In this document: one piece after another, positions 9,703 to 17,446 of the stretch | How positions within the stretch are numbered: position 1 is the first letter of the stretch | Layout of the letters: every line of letters begins with the position of its first letter | Assembly (NCBI GenBank): GCA_946630785.1 | Contig: CAMOZC010000005.1 | Span: 1-36,915, forward strand | DNA length: 36,915 nucleotides | Source of the DNA: an uncultured Clostridia bacterium | Lineage (GTDB): Bacteria > Bacillota > Clostridia > Christensenellales > UBA1242 | Direction of reading: 5' to 3' | Notes under the pieces: generated by a model | Told to the model about the DNA's origin: nothing | Database searches by the model: none | Seen by the model: the letters and a program-made list of their open reading frames with translations, nothing else | Made by a program: the position numbers and the translations under genes

Positions 9703-11760
9703 TTAAAGTTCTCTTTCCACGGCGTCAATAATTTCTTGACGATATTCTTCCCTGCGGTATTGTTGATATTCAGCATCATGCCAGTGTTTTTTCTGTAAAG
9801 CATTAACCGCCATATTGTTAGTTTTTGTCATTGCCACAGCCACTTCTATTTTATTATCGTTTACTAAATCATACATTTTACGACCAACATCATTACCATA
9901 AACAAAATCCTTTGCTAAAACTTCTAAATCATTGTTATTAACCATATCTTTAGCGTATTGAGCATGCAAATCAAAAATATCATTTGCCATTTCACATGTT
10001 GCCTTGCGTCCAGCCGGAGTTTTGTCATCCACTACTTCGTTTAGGTTTCTATAAACAGCACACCACGCCGCATTGGGGTTAAATGGTCGTCCATCAACTT
10101 CATCATCGACCAAATCCTGAATCAAATCATCTTGGTTATGTTCCTTGTCAATAATTTGCGCTTCAAATTTTGCATAAGTTTCTTTTTGATTAAAATCTGC
10201 CGTGTCTTTTTTTGGCATTTTATTTGCTAAAATATCTTCAGCAACTTTAACTCGGTTTCGTAAATACGACAAACGCTTATCGCTGGATATTTCTTCTTCC
10301 CCTGCCGGTCTTGTTTTCGCATCAAGATACTTCCAATGACTAATACGGCTTTTATCCAATAAAATACGGGCCTTGGTTTTGTTGTAAAATTCACCTGCCA
10401 AATTCAACACACCATTTTCATCTTTATAATCTGCAGGCATTTCCCCGTAATCAGTTTTCCATGGTTCTTCCATCTTTTTTACGGTATTTTGTTTCTCTGA
10501 ATCTTTATAAGTTCCTTTTTCCGACATGATGCCTTGAATCAACCCAATTGACGGAATTGGTCCATAGATCTCACTTTGATAATAATTATAGCAACGATCA
10601 AACAAGGCTTTATAACCACGCCATGGGCCTTTCTTTCCTGATTTGATGGTAGCAATATCATGCTCGACATTTACTGTAACACCTTGCGACTTTAAATGTT
10701 TTAAACCTTGCTCACCAAGAATGGTACCAATTTTGTTTTCTTTCTTAACCTCGGCACTCGGTTCATTCGCCGTACATGTTTGTTCTACTGCACGAGTTTG
10801 AATAAACGCTTGTAATTGGGTTTTATCATTGCCAAGCGCCACCAAAACATCCCACATAATTAATTCATCAACTGGTTTCTTGGTTTTTTCATCAACAGGT
10901 ATAATACCAGCCGCAGAACGTTTTTCTTTAAATTGTTTGGCACGCTCCATTAAACTACTATTAACAGATAAAACATTCATAACTTCGGATTTTTCGTCTA
11001 TCGGACCATTCAGAAATGTTTCTGTCATGCGTTTATTTTGATGGAAACACGCCATAACCTGATCATATACTTCACCACGCAAATTTTCCGCATTATATTG
11101 ATTATACAAAGAACCATACTTACTTTCATTAACGCGTCCCTGTACTAAAAGATCAAAATTCTTATCGGAATATTGGTTAGTTTCATCCTTTAACCATTGT
11201 TTAAATTTAGAATAGCGAATTTCATTCAAAAACAAACTTACCGCTCTTTTTTCCTCAACGGATAGTTTCTTATCGGACAATCCAGCCATTACCGTCTTTA
11301 TGGTTTCTTCAATTACCAAGTCAATATTTCCGGAAACCTTGCCAGTTGGTAATTTTCCGCCTGGACCAACACCAGATGCCGTCAAATTACGCAATAACTG
11401 GTTACTCAAACCGTCACTAAATACTAAAACTTTTTTACCATTTTGCGAAGCGGTAGAATCCGGTAATATTTTTTTAATGGTTTGACGATCAACAGCGGTT
11501 TCATCTTTTATAAGATTCGGGGCTACCTCTTCTTCTGTCGCCGAAGCATCATTTTGTAATTGATGTAAAACCGCCAACTTAATACGTTCATAAATATCAG
11601 CGAATGTCGTATGAGAATCATCCAGCAAATTAACAATTGCTGTTTCAGTCAACTCAGGATGACGACCCTCTTCGTTCAATTTGGGCTCACGAATACCTAG
11701 TCCCTTTAAAGCATTAACCAAATATCTTTTTACATTTGCTGATAATACTACGTTTTCCAT
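9703..11760 (-). CDS. Orphan protein of unknown function (about 685 aa)
   Basis: Long ORF; start reassigned from 11838 to the ATG at 11760 (MENVVLSANVKRYL) because a consensus promoter ends 6 nt before it. Confidence 0.65.
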   Translation of the reverse strand: MENVVLSANVKRYLVNALKGLGIREPKLNEEGRHPELTETAIVNLLDDSHTTFADIYERIKLAVLHQLQNDASATEEEVAPNLIKDETAVDRQTIKKILPDSTASQNGKKVLVFSDGLSNQLLRNLTASGVGPGGKLPTGKVSGNIDLVIEETIKTVMAGLSDKKLSVEEKRAVSLFLNEIRYSKFKQWLKDETNQYSDKNFDLLVQGRVNESKYGSLYNQYNAENLRGEVYDQVMACFHQNKRMTETFLNGPIDEKSEVMNVLSVNSSLMERAKQFKEKRSAAGIIPVDEKTKKPVDELIMWDVLVALGNDKTQLQAFIQTRAVEQTCTANEPSAEVKKENKIGTILGEQGLKHLKSQGVTVNVEHDIATIKSGKKGPWRGYKALFDRCYNYYQSEIYGPIPSIGLIQGIMSEKGTYKDSEKQNTVKKMEEPWKTDYGEMPADYKDENGVLNLAGEFYNKTKARILLDKSRISHWKYLDAKTRPAGEEEISSDKRLSYLRNRVKVAEDILANKMPKKDTADFNQKETYAKFEAQIIDKEHNQDDLIQDLVDDEVDGRPFNPNAAWCAVYRNLNEVVDDKTPAGRKATCEMANDIFDLHAQYAKDMVNNNDLEVLAKDFVYGNDVGRKMYDLVNDNKIEVAVAMTKTNNMAVNALQKKHWHDAEYQQYRREEYRQEIIDAVEREL

Positions 11761-11766
11761 ATTTAA

Positions 11767-11795
11767 ATTATAACTTGTATCCAGTAAATTAGCAA
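11767..11795 (-). promoter_or_regulatory. Predicted leaderless promoter of the 685-aa orphan
   Basis: Reverse strand TTGCTA-N17-TATAAT (11772-11767) + TTAAAT + ATG (11760). Confidence 0.65.
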
Positions 11796-11814
11796 TATAA
11801 TTAGCAATATTAAT

Positions 11815-11844
11815 TTGACTTTTTCTACAAAAAAACAATATGCT
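11815..11844 (+). promoter_or_regulatory. Predicted leaderless promoter of the dxs-like gene
   Basis: TTGACT (11815-11820)-N18-TATGCT (11839-11844) + TTATT + ATG (11850). Confidence 0.55.
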
Positions 11845-11849
11845 TTATT

Positions 11850-13589
11850 ATGTTAAACCAAATAAAAAATCCAGAAAATCTTAAGAAAATTCCTGCGAAG
11901 AATTTACCGGACTTATGTGAAGAAATTCGTCAAGTTCTTATACAGAAAATCAGTACCAATGGCGGACATCTTGCCCCGAACTTAGGGGTTGTTGAATTAA
12001 CCACGGCACTACACTATGTTTTTAATGCACCAACAGATAAAATTGTCTTTGATGTTTCGCACCAAACTTACGTTCATAAAATGTTAACGGGACGTGCACA
12101 GGCTTTCACCGACCCCAAACATTATTTAGATGTCAACGGCTTTTCTAATCCTAAAGAAAGTCCTTACGATTTATTTACCATGGGTCATACTTCCACCTCT
12201 TTATCACTCGCCTGTGGTTTAGCCAAAGCCCGTGACCTTCAAAAACAAAAGCATCATGTGGTTGCCATTATCGGTGATGGTTCACTATCAGGAGGTCAAG
12301 CCTACGAAGGATTGAATAACATCGCCGAACAAGGTGGTAACATTATCATCATCGTTAATGACAACGAAATGTCAATCGCCGAAAACCATGGTGGCTACTA
12401 CAAAAACTTAGAAAAACTGCGTGCCACTAACGGCAAAGCCGAAGATAACTTTTTCCGTGCTTTGGGTTTGGACTATATTTACGAACCCAACGGTAACGAC
12501 GTTCACGCTTTAATTAAAGTCTTAGAAAAGGTTAAAAACTGCACCACCCCGACAGTTATTCACATTCATACCATTAAAGGATGTGGCTACGCCCCAGCCA
12601 TGAAAAATCCGGAAAAATTTCATTACACTGCTCCTTTTGACCCCGCCACTGGAAAACACAAGTTTATTAATCAAACAGAAAACTATACTGATATTACTTA
12701 CCAGTTTATTGAGAAACAAATGCAATCCGACCCAAAACTGGTTACAATTACTTCTGGTACACCGAACCCAACCGGTTTCGAACTTAATCGCCGCCAAAAA
12801 GCAGGTTTACAATTTGTTGACGTCGGTATTGCCGAAGAACATGCCGTCGCCTATGCCGCTGGGTTAGCTAAAGGTGGCGCACATCCAATTTATGGCGTCC
12901 AAGGTTCCTTCTTGCAACGCAGTTTTGACCAACTTCACCAGGATTTAGCCTTAGACAGCAATCCGGCGACTTTATTAGTCTTTGGCGACCACATTCACGG
13001 CATGGGTGGTTCAACCCACAATGGCTTTTATGACATCGTTCAATTGGGTAGTATTCCCAATTTATTATATTTAGCCCCCATCAGTAAACAAAGTTACTTG
13101 CAAATGTTAGACTGGGCAATCAACCAAACCGAACGTAGTGTTGCCATCCGCGTTCCTGACCAAGTTATTAATGACCCACTGTCCCTAAATAACAAATTTA
13201 CAGCCAATTCCCGCATCGTCATTAATGGTAACGAAATTGCAATTATTGCCGTTGGCTCTGCATTTCCACTAGCTCAACAGGTTGTCGACACTCTTAATAA
13301 GAAAGGCATCCAACCAACACTGATTGACCCAATTTGTATTTCAGAACTAGATGAAAAACTCTTAACCAAGATTGCCAAAAATCATAGTTTAATAATCACG
13401 TTGGAAGAAGGTGCCCTTGCCGGTGGCTTTGGAGAAAAAATTGCATCGTTCTATGGCGATCAAAACATTAAAGTTCATAACTTTGGTTTTACAACCAGCC
13501 TAACCGCAGACTTTAAACCAAACACTTTCTTAAAACAAAATGGTTTCACCGTTGAAAATATTACTAATTACATTCTAAAGCATCGTTAA
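11850..13589 (+). CDS. dxs: 1-deoxy-D-xylulose-5-phosphate synthase-like protein (short form, 579 aa)
   Basis: GDGSLSGGQAYEGLNNIAEQGGNIIIIVNDNEMSIAENHGGYYKNL, HIHTIKGCGYAPA, FVDVGIAEEHAVAYAAGLAKGG; transketolase-type TPP domains. Confidence 0.85.
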   Translation: MLNQIKNPENLKKIPAKNLPDLCEEIRQVLIQKISTNGGHLAPNLGVVELTTALHYVFNAPTDKIVFDVSHQTYVHKMLTGRAQAFTDPKHYLDVNGFSNPKESPYDLFTMGHTSTSLSLACGLAKARDLQKQKHHVVAIIGDGSLSGGQAYEGLNNIAEQGGNIIIIVNDNEMSIAENHGGYYKNLEKLRATNGKAEDNFFRALGLDYIYEPNGNDVHALIKVLEKVKNCTTPTVIHIHTIKGCGYAPAMKNPEKFHYTAPFDPATGKHKFINQTENYTDITYQFIEKQMQSDPKLVTITSGTPNPTGFELNRRQKAGLQFVDVGIAEEHAVAYAAGLAKGGAHPIYGVQGSFLQRSFDQLHQDLALDSNPATLLVFGDHIHGMGGSTHNGFYDIVQLGSIPNLLYLAPISKQSYLQMLDWAINQTERSVAIRVPDQVINDPLSLNNKFTANSRIVINGNEIAIIAVGSAFPLAQQVVDTLNKKGIQPTLIDPICISELDEKLLTKIAKNHSLIITLEEGALAGGFGEKIASFYGDQNIKVHNFGFTTSLTADFKPNTFLKQNGFTVENITNYILKHR

Positions 13590-14222
13590 TTAAATATTTT
13601 CTTGCTCTGCATTATATAACTTCGCTGCATAGGTGCCAACAGTGCATTTATGTAAACGTCTTTTATGCGTGTTCTGATAACGTACTTCATCAATTGATTT
13701 AGCCATCGCAACTTCTTGTTGATTTTCCGAATCATGCATTTGGCTATAAAGTTGATAATCACCATCACCCCAGGTTGGAGTAACACCATGATTTTGCAAA
13801 ATTTCGACTACTTCCATTGCGTTCATGCCCAACTGCTCCAAAGTTGTAGCGGCTTTAACCTGTTCAATTTCCCTCTTCTTGTCTTCAATTTTCTTCTCAA
13901 TTCCACTGGAAGTTACCATCGCATAAGTTTCATCTTCAGCGTGAACCAAACGACTCTCTAATACAGACTCTTTTTCTGGATAGTCCTTCAAGGTTTCCAA
14001 ATTAGCTTTATATGCCAAGTATTCTTTACGTTTAGTAAAGCGGTCAAAAAACGAGTGTTCCTGACTTTGATATTCTTCCACCTTACGTTTTACGTAACGT
14101 AACAAATGCAATTGTCCATAAATTGTGTCACGTAAATCGTACATTGCTGCATATTCAATTTCTAATTTTTCCAGTTCGCGTTCTAATTCTTTAACTTTTA
14201 AGCACCGGGCTTCTTCAATCAT
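13590..14222 (-). CDS. Coiled-coil protein of unknown function; paralogue of the N-terminal part of the upstream neighbour
   Basis: ORF trimmed to the ATG at 14222 (MIEEARCLKVKELERELE). Shares SGIxxKI...EIxQ...TLxxLGM...E.L..H.V.P with the 512-aa protein at 14266-15804. Confidence 0.6.
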   Translation of the reverse strand: MIEEARCLKVKELERELEKLEIEYAAMYDLRDTIYGQLHLLRYVKRKVEEYQSQEHSFFDRFTKRKEYLAYKANLETLKDYPEKESVLESRLVHAEDETYAMVTSSGIEKKIEDKKREIEQVKAATTLEQLGMNAMEVVEILQNHGVTPTWGDGDYQLYSQMHDSENQQEVAMAKSIDEVRYQNTHKRRLHKCTVGTYAAKLYNAEQENI

Positions 14223-14232
14223 AATAGCAGTG

Positions 14233-14261
14233 ATTATAACACACGGAATTTTCTTTGTAAA
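14233..14261 (-). promoter_or_regulatory. Promoter of the 210-aa coiled-coil gene
   Basis: Reverse strand TTTACA-N17-TATAAT (14238-14233), 10 nt to the ATG at 14222; very short 5' UTR predicted. Confidence 0.6.
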
Positions 14262-14265
14262 TAGA

Positions 14266-15804
14266 TTACATTGTTCTATCGGCTTGCATTGTACGCGCCC
14301 GTAAGGCACTATTGATTACCATTTGTTCCGCAAATTCATAAATGGAAATACCGTTTTTTTGTCTAAATTCCGCACCATCAGCCTGCGCAACATTCTTTAA
14401 CCTCATCACTTCTTCATTAGATAAAGGCATGCCTGCCTTGGCTAATTTTTCCACTAAAACCTCAACTTGACGATGATTAGCTATAATTGCATTCTGATTA
14501 ATCAAATGAGGTTGGTTAAATAATTCACTTTGTTTAAACAAACCATTTAGAAGGTTATCAAAATCGCAACTGATAATATTTAACTGCGGACGCAAACGTT
14601 CAACATCAGCAGTTGATTGAATCAAATTATTTTCAGTTAGCATTTTCAAAACGCCAATCATCCTGTTAACACCAATCTTAAATTCTTCATCTTCTAAATC
14701 CGTTGAATTGCTATGCTGTAAAATTGGCAAATTTTCACGTTCGGCAAGCCGGTAAAACTGCTGTTCACTTTCATGGTCATCCCAGCCCCATGAACCAACC
14801 TTTTCCGCACGATAACCGAGTTGCGACAAAAACGGTGCCGCCAAGCCCTTGGCATTTTCATTTGTATAACCCAAAACATGAACATGTGGATTTAATTCTT
14901 TAACAGTATCAACCTCATTTGCTGGACATAAAATCCAAGCATTTGACGTCAAATCGATTCCGCCTCGCGTATAAGTATCGTTCGGCTCCATAGCACCAAT
15001 CTTTTCATTTGGAATTTCGTCACATGGTTGCAAAATACAATAATGACAATTCTCCCAATTACCGAACATATGCGAAGATACTTCATCATTCATCGATAGA
15101 TGAACCGTATTACGTTCCAATAAATAACGATACTCATACTCATTACCATCAAGTTCAATTTTTTCCGTACGTTCCACACCAGCTTCTTGAATTGTACTTA
15201 AACGACTATTTTCCGGCATAATGTCCATTTTATGCACCGCACATAAAGCGGCTTTACCTTTGGTTTCATACTCACGTGGTCGTTCAAAAATCACATTATC
15301 ACTTTCATCCAATACCGGATTAACATCATGCGCTTCCAAATATTCCATTGCAACATCAGGCGCCATGCCAAGCTCCGCCAAAGTCATTGATCCTTGAATC
15401 TGATAAATTTCACCATTAATACTTTCAGCAAAAGCAATTTTTTGACCAATTCCACTATCAGCAACCGCATAACTAGCCTGCATTTCTGCCAACTCAATTT
15501 GTGTTGGTAAAACCGCCAATTTGTTTTGCAGACTGCGCATTTCACTTAAAGCTGTTTGGTATTTTTTATATTCAGCACGAGCTTTCGGACTAATCAAACG
15601 TTTAAATGTCGAAATGTTTTTACCACGAAAAGCCTTCATACCATTTTTTTCTTGCCATTCGTAATTCAAAAATTTACTTTCAAATTCTTCCATTTGCCTT
15701 TTTAAGGTATGGACTTCTTCGTACATAGCGTCTTTTTCTGCATACAAAGCCTGTAACTTTGCCTCAGCTTCCGCCAACCTTAATTTTTGAACATCCTTAA
15801 ACAT
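14266..15804 (-). CDS. Two-part protein of unknown function (N-terminal coiled coil + C-terminal uncharacterised domain)
   Basis: 512 aa; coiled-coil N-terminus paralogous to 13590-14222; distinct C-terminal part (TVHLSMNDEVSSHMFGNWENCHYCILQPCDE...). No SD. Confidence 0.6.
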   Translation of the reverse strand: MFKDVQKLRLAEAEAKLQALYAEKDAMYEEVHTLKRQMEEFESKFLNYEWQEKNGMKAFRGKNISTFKRLISPKARAEYKKYQTALSEMRSLQNKLAVLPTQIELAEMQASYAVADSGIGQKIAFAESINGEIYQIQGSMTLAELGMAPDVAMEYLEAHDVNPVLDESDNVIFERPREYETKGKAALCAVHKMDIMPENSRLSTIQEAGVERTEKIELDGNEYEYRYLLERNTVHLSMNDEVSSHMFGNWENCHYCILQPCDEIPNEKIGAMEPNDTYTRGGIDLTSNAWILCPANEVDTVKELNPHVHVLGYTNENAKGLAAPFLSQLGYRAEKVGSWGWDDHESEQQFYRLAERENLPILQHSNSTDLEDEEFKIGVNRMIGVLKMLTENNLIQSTADVERLRPQLNIISCDFDNLLNGLFKQSELFNQPHLINQNAIIANHRQVEVLVEKLAKAGMPLSNEEVMRLKNVAQADGAEFRQKNGISIYEFAEQMVINSALRARTMQADRTM

Positions 15805-15811
15805 TTGTTTT

Positions 15812-15840
15812 AAAATAACAAATTTTCACAAAAAAGTAAA
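15812..15840 (-). promoter_or_regulatory. Predicted leaderless promoter of the 512-aa gene
   Basis: Reverse strand TTTACT-N17-TATTTT (15817-15812), 7 nt to the ATG at 15804. Confidence 0.5.
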
Positions 15841-15847
15841 GACAATC

Positions 15848-15924
15848 TGGTGCGTCGTGAGGGAGTCGAACCCCCAACCGTTTGGTTCGAAGCCAAATAC
15901 TCTATCCAGTTGAGCTAACGACGC
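15848..15924 (-). tRNA. tRNA-Arg (anticodon TCG), CCA encoded
   Basis: Reverse strand GCGTCGT-TA-GCTCAACTGGATAGAGT-A-TTTGGCTTCGAACCAAA-...-GGGGGTTCGACTCCC-...ACGACGC-ACCA; anticodon loop CTTCGAA. Confidence 0.95.
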
Positions 15925-15942
15925 AAACATAAATATACTAAC

Positions 15943-15970
15943 AAAAAAAGCCTGCACTTGGCAAGGCTTT
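15943..15970 (-). terminator. Rho-independent terminator downstream of the DUF378 gene
   Basis: Reverse strand AAAGCCT-TGCCAAGTGC-AGGCTTT followed by a T tract. Confidence 0.6.
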
Positions 15971-15999
15971 CCGTGTGTCAAAATTTTACATACTAATAA

Positions 16000-16236
16000 T
16001 TAAGCCACTTTAGTTTTTTTATTTTTCATAACTGCACGCGCAATTACCGTAATTACCAACAGCAAAGCGGACAAACCAACCAAAGTATAAACGACGCGTC
16101 CAACCACACTGATGTTGGTGCCAAAGATTAATTGCATGACATCGACACCAAATAACCCTGCGATTAGATAATTCATACCTCCAACCAACAAGATTACAAA
16201 TGCTACGACATCCACAACTTTCATGACTTTATTCAT
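16000..16236 (-). CDS. DUF378 family small membrane protein
   Basis: 78 aa, two TM helices, VDVVAFVILLVGGMNYLIAGLFGVDVMQLIFG...GRVVYTLVGLSAL; SD AGGGGTG. Confidence 0.85.
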   Translation of the reverse strand: MNKVMKVVDVVAFVILLVGGMNYLIAGLFGVDVMQLIFGTNISVVGRVVYTLVGLSALLLVITVIARAVMKNKKTKVA

Positions 16237-16292
16237 ATTTTCACCCCTAAATCTAGATTGCTCCGCTTTACCTGTTTTTATACAAAAAAAAT

Positions 16293-17417
16293 TTACAATC
16301 TGATTTGGTCGCGTAAATGCTTATGATAAGTAATCGCAAAACGATGAGCCTCATCCCGAATACGTTGCAACAGACGTAAGGCATAGTTATGGTGCGACAA
16401 AACGATGGGCTCATCTTGTGTCGTTGTAAAGACTAATTCAAAACGTTTAGCCAAAGATATATATGTAATTCCTTCAAGTTTCGGCACTGCTCCTAATTGC
16501 CCTTTACCACCATCAATTACAATAATATCTGGATACGTCCACTCTTTATGTTTCAACCGGCGTGTTAAGGTTTCATGCATGGATAAAAAATCATTGTTAC
16601 CTAATCCGTGTTTGATACGGAAACGACGGTACTGACTTTTATCCGCTGCACCATCTATAAAAACCACCATTGAAGCGACGACATATTCCCCAGCCGTGTG
16701 TGATATATCGTAACATTCAATGCGGCGTGGCGTTTTTTTCATTTTTAGAATTTCCCCCAACTCGCGGCAAGCACCTAAAGTAAAAGCATTAGCATCTTCA
16801 GCCGTGGTTTGGATACGAGTACGATTGCGTAACCTGGCTACCATTTGTAAAACGTTACGATAAGCAATGGCTAATTCAAATTGTTGCATCGCGCTAGCCT
16901 GTTGCATTCGGTTAGTCATTACTTCGACCACTTCATCATAACACTTACCCGATAGAAATTCCGCCGCTTTTACTGGATCATCGTGATAAATACTACGAAT
17001 AATATCCATTAGATATTTAACATAAATCCCATTAAAATATGGTCCATAGATTTGACCTTCCCCACGGTTCGTACGGACAACTTGAATTTTTCCATCCGGT
17101 GTGATTTGAATATAAGGAAATTTTTTGTCATCTTTTAAAAGTATGTTGTATTTTGGCTGATGTTTATGGATTAAATTTGCCTCCAAAAAAAGCGCATCGT
17201 TTTCCGTATTAACAGTAAACCATTCTAAATCGGCGATATGCGCCACCATAGCGGTTACTTTGGCATCGTGTGCACCGATAAAATATGAAGACACACGATT
17301 TTTTAAATTCTTAGCTTTGCCAATGTAAATAATAGTTCCGCTTACATCTTTCATGACGTAAACGCCGGGGTCTTTCGGCAAGGTTTTTAACTTTTCCTTA
17401 ATATTTATCATTGTCAT
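16293..17417 (-). CDS. uvrC: Compact UvrC-like excinuclease subunit
   Basis: GIY-YIG domain (KDPGVYVMKDVSGTIIYIGKAKNLKNRVSSYF), UVR-like segment (MTNRMQQASAMQQFELAIAYRNVLQ), RNase H-like core (RRIECYDISHTAGEYVVASMVVFIDG, DIIVIDGGKGQL, RIRDEAHRFAITYHKHLR). Only 374 aa. Confidence 0.85.
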   Translation of the reverse strand: MTMINIKEKLKTLPKDPGVYVMKDVSGTIIYIGKAKNLKNRVSSYFIGAHDAKVTAMVAHIADLEWFTVNTENDALFLEANLIHKHQPKYNILLKDDKKFPYIQITPDGKIQVVRTNRGEGQIYGPYFNGIYVKYLMDIIRSIYHDDPVKAAEFLSGKCYDEVVEVMTNRMQQASAMQQFELAIAYRNVLQMVARLRNRTRIQTTAEDANAFTLGACRELGEILKMKKTPRRIECYDISHTAGEYVVASMVVFIDGAADKSQYRRFRIKHGLGNNDFLSMHETLTRRLKHKEWTYPDIIVIDGGKGQLGAVPKLEGITYISLAKRFELVFTTTQDEPIVLSHHNYALRLLQRIRDEAHRFAITYHKHLRDQIRL

Positions 17418-17439
17418 TTGGCTATAAATAGTATATCCT
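17411..17439 (+). promoter_or_regulatory. Predicted leaderless promoter of ftsH, embedded in the 5' end of divergent uvrC
   Basis: TTGTCA (17411-17416)-N17-TATCCT (17434-17439) + ATAATCT + ATG (17447); no SD. Confidence 0.55.
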
Positions 17440-17446
17440 ATAATCT

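Noticed and set aside
11761-11838. N-terminal extension MFFCRKSQINIANYIANLLDTSYNLN
   Set aside because: It spans the promoter region (TTGCTA-17-TATAAT) of the gene; start at 11760 preferred.
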